Assembly: GCA_937873285.1 (NCBI GenBank)
Contig: CALMNV010000261.1
Coordinates: 1-6,389, forward strand
Origin: an uncultured Intrasporangium sp.
Lineage (GTDB): Bacteria > Actinomycetota > Actinomycetes > Actinomycetales > Dermatophilaceae
Direction: 5' to 3'
Length of the DNA stretch: 6,389 bases
The translations under genes and the position numbers were made by a program. Positions within the stretch are counted from its first letter, which is position 1. Every line of letters starts with the position of its first letter. Under the pieces are notes generated by a model. It was given only the letters and a program-made list of their open reading frames with translations. It had not been told where the DNA came from and made no database searches. This document shows positions 1-6,255 of this stretch, in pieces.

Positions 1-938
1 CGGTCGGTGTCACCGAAGCGGCGCATCCGGCGCAGCACCGAACCGGAGGCGTGCTGGAAGGACAGGTCGAAGTACGCCGCCACGCCCGGCGTACTCGCGA
101 TCACCTCGATCAGCCCGGGGCGTACCTCGGCCGGCTGCAGGTAGGACACCCGCACCCGGTCGATGCCCGCCACGCCGGCCAGCGCGGGCAGCAGGCTCTC
201 GAGCAGCCGCAGGTCGCCGAGGTCCTTGCCGTAGGAGGTGGAGTTCTCGCTGACGAGCACGACCTCGCGTACGCCGTGCTCGGCCAGCCAGGCGGCCTCG
301 GCCAGGATCTCGTGCGGCCGGCGCGAGACGAACGAGCCGCGGAAGGCGGGGAGCGCGCAGAACGTACAGCGCCGGTCAGAGCCGGACGCCAGCTTCAGCG
401 GTGCCGCCGGGCCGGTGCCGAGCCGGCGGCGCACCGGGCGCGGGCCGGAGACCGGGGCGACCCCCGCGGGCAGGTCGGGGTCGGCGACGGTGAGCACCCG
501 CGCGGCCTGCCGTTCGACGGGGGGGACCGGCAGCAGCCGGCGGCGGTCCTGCGGGGCGTGCGGCACGTGCGGCTGCCCGGCGAGCACGGAGGCCAACCGG
601 GCGGAGATGTCCTGGTAGTCGTCGAAGCCCAGCACCGCGTCGGCCTCGGGCAGCTCCTTGGCCAGCTGGTCGCCGTAGCGCTCGGCCAGACAGCCGACGG
701 CCACGACGTGCCGCTGCCGGTCGCCGCGGGGCAGGTCGGCCACCTCGAGGAGCGCGTCGATGGAGTCCTTCTTGGCCTGCTCGATGAAGCCGCACGTGTT
801 GACGACCGCGACGTCGGCATCGGCCGCGTCGTCGACGAGCCGCCAGCCCTCGGCCTGCAGGCGGCCGGCCAGCTCCTCGCTGTCCACCTCGTTGCGGGCG
901 CACCCGAGGGTGACGAGGGCAACGCTGCGGTCCGGCAT
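1..938 (-). CDS. rimO: RimO, ribosomal protein S12 methylthiotransferase (3' end outside window)
   Basis: RimO is a radical-SAM enzyme that adds a methylthio group to a conserved Asp of ribosomal protein S12 (family knowledge). The 312 visible residues begin [20 protein letters not shown], the usual RimO/MiaB opening. The N-terminal methylthiotransferase domain keeps its three cluster cysteines: C13 (TLGCARN), C49 (VNTCGF) and C83 ([10 protein letters not shown]). The radical-SAM segment reads [21 protein letters not shown]191 and C194 are present, but residue 187, where the first Cys of CxxxCxxC belongs, is Ser (TCT). The remainder ([42 protein letters not shown]) matches actinobacterial RimO. 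The family is usually about 430-500 residues, so the end of the radical-SAM domain and the TRAM domain lie beyond the left edge. The ATG at 938 gives the standard N-terminus. The gene is divergent from the dipeptidase with a 28-bp gap. Family identity is secure; activity is uncertain because of Ser187. Confidence 0.95.
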   Translation of the reverse strand, partial: MPDRSVALVTLGCARNEVDSEELAGRLQAEGWRLVDDAADADVAVVNTCGFIEQAKKDSIDALLEVADLPRGDRQRHVVAVGCLAERYGDQLAKELPEADAVLGFDDYQDISARLASVLAGQPHVPHAPQDRRRLLPVPPVERQAARVLTVADPDLPAGVAPVSGPRPVRRRLGTGPAAPLKLASGSDRRCTFCALPAFRGSFVSRRPHEILAEAAWLAEHGVREVVLVSENSTSYGKDLGDLRLLESLLPALAGVAGIDRVRVSYLQPAEVRPGLIEVIASTPGVAAYFDLSFQHASGSVLRRMRRFGDTD

Positions 939-944
939 ACGCTC

Positions 945-950
945 ACTCTA
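945..950 (-). promoter_or_regulatory. Candidate -10 box of rimO, suggesting a leaderless transcript
   Basis: On the minus strand TAGAGT lies six bases before the rimO ATG, with no Shine-Dalgarno sequence between them. A -10 box at this distance would start the RNA at or next to the start codon, as in the leaderless mRNAs common in Actinobacteria. No good -35 box is visible at 16-18 bp. The assignment rests on position and a TAnnnT match only. Confidence 0.4.
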
Positions 951-966
951 GAGGCGTGGGTGTTCA

Positions 967-2193
967 ATGGCCGCCATGCCCGGTGACCCGCCGCCCCTGC
1001 GCCACGCCCGTTCCCTGCTGGCCGAGGCTCCGCTCATCGACGGGCACAACGACCTGCTCTGGGAGGCTCGGCTGCAGGCCGGCTACGACTTCGCCGCGCT
1101 CGACATCGCGGGCCGGGTGGCGACCACCCGCACCGACCTGCCCCGCCTCGCCGAGGGCGGCGTCGGTGGCCAGTTCTGGTCGGTCTTCGTGCCCGGGACC
1201 CTCCAGGCAGAGGCAGCCGTCGTCGCGACCCTCGAGCAGGTCGACGCCGCCCACCACATGATCGCGACGTATGCCGACCGGCTCGCCCTCGCGCGGACCG
1301 CCGAGGAGGTGCAGGACGCCACGGCCGCGGGGCGGATCGCGTCGCTGCTCGGCGCGGAGGGTGGGCACTCCATCGGCTGCTCGCTCGGGGTGCTGCGCCT
1401 GCTGCACGTCCTCGGCGTGCGCTACCTGACCCTCACCCACAACGAGAACGTGCCGTGGGCCGACTCGGCGACCGATGTGCCGGCGGTCGGCGGGCTCACC
1501 GCGTTCGGGCGGGAGGTGGTGCGGGAGATGAACCGCCTCGGCATGGTCGTCGACCTCAGCCACGTCGCGCCGACGACGATGCGGGCCGCGCTCGCGACCA
1601 GCGAGGCCCCCGTCATCTTCAGCCATTCGTCGGCGCGGGCGGTGTGCGACTCGCCCCGCAACGTGCCGGACGACGTGCTCGCGGCGCTGCGCGACAACGG
1701 CGGCGTGTGCATGGTGACCTTCGTGCCGGAGTTCCTCTCCCCGGCCGCGGCGCAGTGGCGCCTCGAGGCGGCGACTGCCGCCGAGGAGGTCGGCGTCGAC
1801 CCCAAGGACTGGGTGGCCTTCTCGACGTTCGCCGCGGCATACGCCGAGCGGCGCCCGAAGCCCCCGGCCACGATCGAGCAGGTGGTGGCCCACGTGGAGC
1901 ACGTGCGGGACGTCGCGGGCATCGACGCCGTCGGGATCGGCGGCGACTACGACGGCACCGACACCTTCCCGGTCGGGCTCGAGGACGTCTCCGGCTACCC
2001 GCGGCTGGTCGCCGCCCTGGTGGAGCGGGGCTGGTCCGACGCCGACCTGCGCCGGCTGGTGCGCGACAACACGCTGCGGGTGCTGCGGGACGTGGAGGCT
2101 GTCGCCCGTGACGCCCAGCAGCGCCGGTCTCCCAGCCGGCACACGTGGGCCGAGCTCGACGGTGGCCGCGCTGGGTGGACCGGGCGACGGTGA
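967..2193 (+). CDS. Membrane-dipeptidase-family (peptidase M19) metallopeptidase
   Basis: This 408-residue protein belongs to the M19 renal-dipeptidase family: zinc-dependent TIM-barrel enzymes that cleave dipeptides, often with a D-residue or unusual C-terminal residue. The family's metal ligands are visible: H27 and D29 (IDGHNDLLW), E131 (LLGAEGGHS), H199 (VDLSHVAPTTM) and H220 (IFSHSSARAVC). The substrate-site H158 (LTHNENVPWADS), R231 (SPRNVPDDVL) and the catalytic-type D327 (GIGGDYDG) are also present, so it looks intact and active. No signal peptide or membrane segment is evident, so I expect a cytoplasmic enzyme, unlike the GPI-anchored mammalian homologue. The ATG at 967 is the first start after an in-frame stop at 949-951. 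ATG 976 is an alternative, and GAGG just upstream is a weak ribosome site. It is divergent from rimO and convergent with ftsK, so it is probably transcribed alone. The exact substrate cannot be read from sequence. Confidence 0.93.
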   Translation: MAAMPGDPPPLRHARSLLAEAPLIDGHNDLLWEARLQAGYDFAALDIAGRVATTRTDLPRLAEGGVGGQFWSVFVPGTLQAEAAVVATLEQVDAAHHMIATYADRLALARTAEEVQDATAAGRIASLLGAEGGHSIGCSLGVLRLLHVLGVRYLTLTHNENVPWADSATDVPAVGGLTAFGREVVREMNRLGMVVDLSHVAPTTMRAALATSEAPVIFSHSSARAVCDSPRNVPDDVLAALRDNGGVCMVTFVPEFLSPAAAQWRLEAATAAEEVGVDPKDWVAFSTFAAAYAERRPKPPATIEQVVAHVEHVRDVAGIDAVGIGGDYDGTDTFPVGLEDVSGYPRLVAALVERGWSDADLRRLVRDNTLRVLRDVEAVARDAQQRRSPSRHTWAELDGGRAGWTGRR

Positions 2194-2206
2194 GCCGGCC
2201 CCGCGG

Positions 2207-5182
2207 TCAGCGGTCGCGCCCCCGGTCGGTGAGCGACCAGGCATCCTCCGACTCCTCGTCGTCCTCCCCGACCACCGGGGTGAGGTCGCCGGGCGTCCAC
2301 CTGCTCGCGCCGGCCGCCTGCCGTTCGCCCCGGTCCGCCACGATGGCGGCCGTGCGGAGCGATCCGGCATCCGCTGGCTCGTCATCCTCGCCGGCGTCCA
2401 CCCGCTCCAGCGCGACGACCGAGTCGTCGTCGAGGGCCTCGTCGGGGTCGAGGTCGTCGCTGACCCCGCTGGCCGGTGGCAGGTCCTCGCCGCGCAGCAA
2501 CGCGAGCGTCTGCGGCAGGTCGTCGGGACGCACGAGCACGTCCCGGGCCTTGGAGCCCTCGCTCGGCCCGACGACGCCCCGCGACTCGAGCAGGTCCATG
2601 AGCCGCCCCGCCTTGGCGAAGCCCACGCGCAGCTTGCGCTGCAGCATCGACGTCGAGCCGAACTGCGTCGTCACGACGAGCTCGGTGGCCTGCAGCAGCA
2701 CGTCGAGGTCGTCGCCGATGTCGTCGTCGACCTGCTTCTTCGGCGCGGCCGCGACGACGTCCTCGACGTAGGTCGGCGCCAGCTGGGTGGTGACGAAGGC
2801 GACCACCTCGGCGATCTCGGACTCGTTGACCCAGGCACCCTGCACCCGCATCGGCTTGTTGGTGCCCATGGGCAGGAAGAGCGCGTCGCCCTGGCCGATG
2901 AGCTTCTCGGCCCCCGGCTGGTCCAGCACGACCCGCGAGTCGGCGAGCGAGCTCGTGGCGAACGCCATCCGGGAGGGCACGTTGGCCTTGATCAGGCCGG
3001 TGACGACGTCGACCGAGGGCCGCTGCGTGGCGAGCACGAGGTGGATCCCGGCGGCGCGCGCCAGCTGGGTGATCCGCACGACCGACTCCTCGACATCGCG
3101 CGGCGCGACCATCATCAGGTCGGCGAGCTCGTCGACGACGACGAGCAGATAGGGGTAGGTCGTCAGCCGCCGCTCGGACCCGGGCAGTGGCGTCACCTTC
3201 CCGGCTCGCACGGCCTTGTTGAAGTCGTCGATGTGCTTGAAGCCGAACGCGGCGAGGTCGTCGTAGCGCTGGTCCATCTCGCGCACGACCCACTGCAGGG
3301 CCTCTGCGGCCTTCTTCGGGTTCGTGATGATCGGCGTGATGAGGTGCGGGATGCCCTCGTATGCCGTGAGCTCGACCCGCTTGGGGTCGACGAGCACCAT
3401 CCGGACCTCCTCGGGCGTCGCCCGCATGAGGATCGAGGTGATCATCGAGTTGACGAAGGAGCTCTTGCCGGAGCCGGTGGCGCCCGCCACCAGCAGGTGC
3501 GGCATCTTGGCGAGGTTGGCGATGACGTAGGCGCCCTCGACGTCCTTGCCGACCCCCATCACCATCGGGTGGCTGTTGCTGCGGGCCGTCTGGCTGCGCA
3601 GCACGTCGCCGAGCGCGACGTTCTCGCGGTCGGCGTTGGGAATCTCGATGCCGATCGCCGACTTGCCCGGGATCGGCGAGAGGATGCGCACCTCCGCGGA
3701 GGCGACGGCATACGCGATGTTCTTCGACAGCGCCGTGACCCGCTCCACCTTGGTCCCGGAGCCGAGCTCGACCTCGTAGCGGGTCACCGTCGGGCCGCGC
3801 GTGAAGCCGGTGACCTGCGCGTCGATGTCGAACTGCTCGAAGACGTGGGTGAGCGAGTCGACGACCCGGTCGTTGGCGGCGCTGCGCGTCCTGTGCGGCG
3901 CACCCGGCGTCAGCATGGCCTGGTCGGGCAGGCGGTAGGTGACCTCACCCCCGAGGGAGAGCTGCTCCACGCGGGCGGGCAGGTCCACGGGGGGCGGCGG
4001 CACGAGCTCGGCCTTGGGCCCGACCCTGCCCCCGGCAGCCGTGGGGGTGCCGACGCCTCCAGCGCCGGACACCGCGCCGGACACCGGGCCGGTCCCGGTG
4101 CCCGCGGCGCTTCCGGACGGCCGGGCAGCGAGCCCGCTCACGTCGTCGGGCCGCCTCTCGCCGGGCCGCGCTCCCCCCCGTGCGTCCGCCTCGACCTGCG
4201 CGGCCTTGCGGAACGCCTCGTCGCCTTCGCGCTCCCCGTCCGCGTCGCGGTCCGCGCCCGCGGCGCGCCGCGACCGCCTCGGTCGATGGCCGTCCCCACG
4301 CTCGTCCCGGTCACCCTCACCGCCTCCGCCCGGCTGTGCCTCCGCCTCGGCGCCGTGGCCGGAGCCGCGGCGCAGCACGACGTCGCGAAGCTGGCGCAGC
4401 CGGGTCGGCAGCAGGTTGACCGGGGTGGCCGTGAGCACGAGCAGGCCGAAGATGCCCAGCAGCACGAGGATGACGGTGGCGCCGTAGACGGACACGGCCG
4501 CGGCGAGCGGGCTCGACGCGAGGAAACCGATGATGCCGCCGGCCGCCCGCATCCCGTCCGCGCCGTCGGGCGGGTTCGGGATGCCGTCGCTGATGTGCGC
4601 GAGGCCGGAGGCGGCGAACGTCAGGGCGAGGCTGCCCACGACGAGGCGGCTCGTCGCCGCCTCGTCCTGCGGTGTCCGCAGGAGGCGCAGGCCGAGGGCG
4701 AGCAGGGCGAGCGGCACGGCATACGCGACCCGGCCGAAGGTGCCGGCGAAGACAGCGTGCACCACCTGACCGACGACGCCCGGCACGCCCCACCACTCGC
4801 GGGCGGCGACGATCACGGCGAGGGCGATCAGCGCGAAGCCGAGCCCGTCGCGTCGGTGCTCGGGCTCCAGGTTGGTGGCGCTGGCGCCCACCCGGCGCAC
4901 CGCCCCGCCCGCGACGTGCGAGACCCCCATCCAGGTGGAGCGGACCGCTCTCAGCGGCAGCGGCAGCCCGCCGCTGCGCGCCCTCGTGCCGTTGCCGCCC
5001 GAGGAGGCCCTCGGGCCGGTGGGGCCCTTCGTGCCGGCGCCGCCCTTGCCGCCGGCCTTGCCGCCGGCCGCGTGGGCGCCGCGAGCGGCCGGGACGCGCT
5101 GCGTCTGCCGGGCGGGCGGGCGGGAGGACGCCCCCCGCGCAGGGGAGGTCGAACGGGTCGTGCCGGACGGACGGGTCGCCAT
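2207..5182 (-). CDS. ftsK: DNA translocase FtsK/SpoIIIE
   Basis: FtsK is a septum-anchored hexameric DNA pump that clears chromosome ends through the closing division septum and helps dimer resolution. From ATG 5182 the protein has 991 residues. Residues 1-110 are a basic, Gly/Ala-rich cytoplasmic leader. Residues ~114-250 hold about four hydrophobic segments (for example AVSVYGATVILVLLGIFGLL). Residues ~270-430 are a low-complexity charged, Gly/Pro-rich linker. The alpha/beta motor (~436-790) has Walker A GATGSGKS at 567-574, Walker B LLVVVDELADL with D684/E685, and the LATQRPSVDVVTG motif. The gamma DNA-reading winged helix is at ~820-888 (ELVVTTQFGSTSMLQRKLRV), followed by an acidic ~100-residue tail. 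The frame stays open upstream to ATG 5278, but the extra 32 residues are Arg-rich, unlike an FtsK start, and would cross the likely promoter. It ends 13 bp from the convergent dipeptidase gene. Confidence 0.96.
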   Translation of the reverse strand: MATRPSGTTRSTSPARGASSRPPARQTQRVPAARGAHAAGGKAGGKGGAGTKGPTGPRASSGGNGTRARSGGLPLPLRAVRSTWMGVSHVAGGAVRRVGASATNLEPEHRRDGLGFALIALAVIVAAREWWGVPGVVGQVVHAVFAGTFGRVAYAVPLALLALGLRLLRTPQDEAATSRLVVGSLALTFAASGLAHISDGIPNPPDGADGMRAAGGIIGFLASSPLAAAVSVYGATVILVLLGIFGLLVLTATPVNLLPTRLRQLRDVVLRRGSGHGAEAEAQPGGGGEGDRDERGDGHRPRRSRRAAGADRDADGEREGDEAFRKAAQVEADARGGARPGERRPDDVSGLAARPSGSAAGTGTGPVSGAVSGAGGVGTPTAAGGRVGPKAELVPPPPVDLPARVEQLSLGGEVTYRLPDQAMLTPGAPHRTRSAANDRVVDSLTHVFEQFDIDAQVTGFTRGPTVTRYEVELGSGTKVERVTALSKNIAYAVASAEVRILSPIPGKSAIGIEIPNADRENVALGDVLRSQTARSNSHPMVMGVGKDVEGAYVIANLAKMPHLLVAGATGSGKSSFVNSMITSILMRATPEEVRMVLVDPKRVELTAYEGIPHLITPIITNPKKAAEALQWVVREMDQRYDDLAAFGFKHIDDFNKAVRAGKVTPLPGSERRLTTYPYLLVVVDELADLMMVAPRDVEESVVRITQLARAAGIHLVLATQRPSVDVVTGLIKANVPSRMAFATSSLADSRVVLDQPGAEKLIGQGDALFLPMGTNKPMRVQGAWVNESEIAEVVAFVTTQLAPTYVEDVVAAAPKKQVDDDIGDDLDVLLQATELVVTTQFGSTSMLQRKLRVGFAKAGRLMDLLESRGVVGPSEGSKARDVLVRPDDLPQTLALLRGEDLPPASGVSDDLDPDEALDDDSVVALERVDAGEDDEPADAGSLRTAAIVADRGERQAAGASRWTPGDLTPVVGEDDEESEDAWSLTDRGRDR

Positions 5183-5188
5183 GATGGC

Positions 5189-5217
5189 ACCGTACGCGAC
5201 CGGCAGGCAGATCTCAC
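5189..5217 (-). promoter_or_regulatory. Candidate ftsK promoter (leaderless)
   Basis: Read on the minus strand, GTGAGA (5217-5212) and TACGGT (5194-5189) are separated by 17 bp. The -10 box is six bases before ATG 5182. No purine-rich ribosome site precedes that ATG, so the mRNA may begin at the start codon. The same six-base spacing is seen at rimO. This supports 5182 over the longer start at 5278. Confidence 0.4.
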
Positions 5218-5271
5218 GCGTCACACGCGCACCGCGAGTCTCTCGCTCCCGCCGTGCCCGGGGAGCGCGGC

Positions 5272-5300
5272 TGGACACTCGCGGGCCGCGTGGCTACAGT
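5272..5300 (+). promoter_or_regulatory. Promoter driving the SAM-IV leader
   Basis: TGGACA (5272-5277) and TACAGT (5295-5300) are exactly 17 bp apart and resemble a vegetative sigma-70-type promoter. The predicted transcription start, about 5306-5308, coincides with the first bases of the riboswitch P1 stem. That agreement of two independent signals makes the assignment better than the boxes alone would. It faces away from ftsK. Confidence 0.65.
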
Positions 5301-5306
5301 GTCGGC

Positions 5307-5423
5307 CAGGTCATGAGTGCCAGCGACAAGCCCCGGCTCGCTGGCCAGCAACCCTCCTCCGCGGTGGGGTGCTCCGGGTGACGACCAGGCCGTCTCGACT
5401 CCGAGCCGGCAAGCGCGGGCCTG
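5307..5423 (+). promoter_or_regulatory. SAM-IV riboswitch aptamer
   Basis: SAM-IV RNAs bind S-adenosylmethionine and control sulfur/methionine genes in Actinobacteria (family knowledge). The sequence fits the class in order. GGTC (5309-5312) begins P1 and pairs with GACC (5383-5386). GCCAGCG (5319-5325) pairs perfectly with CGCTGGC (5339-5345) as P2, with AAGCCCCGG in its loop. A CAACCCTCC...GGTGGGG hairpin forms P3. CCGGG (5374-5378) can pair with CCCGG in the P2 loop to make the pseudoknot. A CTCG/CGAG hairpin at ~5394-5404 follows, then the characteristic GCAAGCGCGGGCC end. The match is to remembered consensus, not to a covariance-model score. SAM-I is less likely because it lacks this 3' segment and carries a different P4 arrangement. 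Confidence 0.88.
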
Positions 5424-5430
5424 CACCTTG

Positions 5431-5451
5431 TGGGTCCCACGACCCAGGGAG
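5431..5451 (+). promoter_or_regulatory. Hairpin and Shine-Dalgarno: likely riboswitch expression platform
   Basis: TGGGTC (5431-5436) and GACCCA (5441-5446) form a 6-bp hairpin with a four-base loop that abuts AGGGAG (5446-5451), the ribosome site six bases before ATG 5458. A competing pairing, TCCC (5435-5438) with GGGA (5447-5450), would hide the ribosome site. No U-tract follows, so control of translation start is more likely than transcription termination. The switching model is inference. Confidence 0.5.
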
Positions 5452-5457
5452 CGCTCG

Positions 5458-6255
5458 ATGTCAGCACATCCGCCGGCCGCCCACACCGCCGCCGCCTCCA
5501 GCCCGCATCCGGCCGATGGGCGCCTCCCGGCCCCGCCTCCCGCACGAGCCCGGAGCCTGCACGTGGTCCCGGCGTCAGCCGCCCTGCCCGCCACCCTGCC
5601 CGCCACCGTGTCCGCCACCCTGCCCGCCACCGTGGGGGCCGACCTGCTGGTGCCGACCCTGACCGGCGAGCGCCGCTACGTCAACCTCGACCACGCCGCC
5701 TCGACCCCCGCCCTCGAGACGGTGCAGGCGGCCGTGGACCGAGCCCTGCAGACCTACTCGTCCGTGCACCGGGGCGCCGGCTTCGCCTCTCGCGTGACGA
5801 GCGCGTGGTACGAGCAGGCCCGCGCCGAGGTGGGCGAGTTCGTCGGCGCACGTGCCGACGACACGGTCGTCTTCACCCGCAGCACCACCGACTCGTGGAA
5901 CCTGCTCGCCCGCGTCCTCCCGCGCCGCACCGTCGTCTTCACGTTCGCCTCCGAGCACCACTCCACGCTGCTGCCCTGGGGCCGCCACCGCACCGTCCGG
6001 CTGCCGGTGCCGAGCAGCACCGAGGACGCCCTCGACCTGTCGGGCCTCGACATCGACCCGGCGGTCGTCCGCAAGCTGCTCACCGTCGACCCGGACCGGT
6101 GGCGCCGGGAGCTCCCCCAGCTCGAGGAGCACTACGCCTCCCTCGGCGACCGGGTGCCCGACGCGCTCCGCGACCAGCTCAAGTCGCTCGAGAAGCGCCT
6201 CGCGAGCAACGTCCGAGATAGGGAGGACGTGGCGGTCGTCCTTCGCCTTGAGTGA
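5458..6255 (+). CDS. Chimeric ORF: class V aminotransferase N-terminal half joined to PckG C-terminal tail
   Basis: The 265-codon frame starts at ATG 5458 behind AGGGAG with six-base spacing. GTG 5563, behind GGAG, is a possible alternative. Residues 1-60 are an Ala/Pro-rich extension. Residues ~60-190 are the start of a class V PLP aminotransferase (cysteine desulfurase/selenocysteine-lyase-like): YVNLDHAASTPAL, SSVHRGAGFAS, VVFTRSTTDSWNLLARVLP and FASEHHSTLLPW are typical. Intact family members are about 400 or more residues and carry the PLP-binding Lys in the second half, which is absent here. At about residue 190-194 the sequence changes to DLSGLDIDPAVVRKLL and continues as the tail of GTP-dependent PEP carboxykinase, then from ~250 to a short unrelated tail. 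As it stands it cannot be an active aminotransferase or PEPCK. The SAM-IV leader suggests the original gene served sulfur metabolism. Confidence 0.8.
   Translation: MSAHPPAAHTAAASSPHPADGRLPAPPPARARSLHVVPASAALPATLPATVSATLPATVGADLLVPTLTGERRYVNLDHAASTPALETVQAAVDRALQTYSSVHRGAGFASRVTSAWYEQARAEVGEFVGARADDTVVFTRSTTDSWNLLARVLPRRTVVFTFASEHHSTLLPWGRHRTVRLPVPSSTEDALDLSGLDIDPAVVRKLLTVDPDRWRRELPQLEEHYASLGDRVPDALRDQLKSLEKRLASNVRDREDVAVVLRLE
5584..5631 (+). repeat. Four tandem 12-bp units (CTGCCCGCCACC)
   Basis: Units at 5584, 5596 and 5620 are identical (CTGCCCGCCACC); the third, at 5608, is GTGTCCGCCACC. They encode LPAT-LPAT-VSAT-LPAT at residues 43-58, in the Ala/Pro-rich extension before the aminotransferase fold. 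The length is a multiple of three, so copy-number changes would not break the frame. Confidence 0.9.
6031..6207 (+). pseudogene. pckG: 3' fragment of GTP-dependent phosphoenolpyruvate carboxykinase
   Basis: In the same frame as the truncated aminotransferase, residues ~192-250 read LDLSGLDIDPAVVRKLL, TVDPDRWRRELPQLEEHYAS and LGDRVPDALRDQLKSLEKRL. This is the extreme C-terminus of actinobacterial GTP-PEPCK, where VD..W..E.P.IEE....GD..P..L...L..L..RL is typical. The full enzyme is about 600 residues, so only the last tenth is present and none of the substrate, Mn or GTP-binding motifs. The natural stop just after the final RL(A) is also missing: the frame runs on into NVRDREDVAVVLRLE. Boundaries are approximate because both joins are inferred from family resemblance. 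Confidence 0.75.

Larger units (their letters stand above)
934..4725. repeat. Dispersed octamer GGCATACG / CGTATGCC, six copies
   Basis: Exact copies lie at 934-941, 1836-1843, 3707-3714 and 4718-4725 (plus strand GGCATACG), and at 1268-1275 and 3358-3365 (plus strand CGTATGCC). One covers the rimO start codon, two are in the dipeptidase gene and three in ftsK. By eye, six of the eight ATA/TAT trinucleotides in the window belong to this octamer. None lies right of 4725. Confidence 0.75.

Noticed and set aside
51..986. Plus-strand 311-codon frame
   Set aside because: Antisense to rimO, whose cysteine motifs clearly identify the minus strand as coding.
2194..2206. Terminator between the convergent dipeptidase and ftsK genes
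   Set aside because: Only 13 bp, with no convincing stem-loop or T-run.
964..2385. Minus-strand 473-codon frame
   Set aside because: Antisense to the M19 dipeptidase with its full set of metal ligands; the translation is low-complexity Arg/His/Gly/Asp.
5183..5278. Longer ftsK start at ATG 5278
   Set aside because: The added 32 residues are Arg-rich and unlike FtsK N-termini, and they would overlap the candidate ftsK promoter boxes; ATG 5182 opens a normal leader.
5431..5446. Intrinsic terminator after the riboswitch
   Set aside because: The hairpin is not followed by a T-run and touches the ribosome site, which fits translational control better.
2108..5662. Plus-strand open frame of 1184 codons
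   Set aside because: It lies antisense to ftsK and its translation is Asp/Arg/Gly/His-rich with no recognisable domain; a high-GC mirror of the real gene.
5575..6206. Minus-strand frame continuing left from the right-end fragment
   Set aside because: Left of ~6206 it is only the complement of the pckG and aminotransferase segments; the Gly/Gln/His-rich end is the reverse of the 12-bp repeat.
5458..6255. A genuine new bifunctional aminotransferase-PEPCK enzyme
   Set aside because: The PLP lysine and all PEPCK catalytic motifs are absent, so the join is better explained as deletion or chimera.
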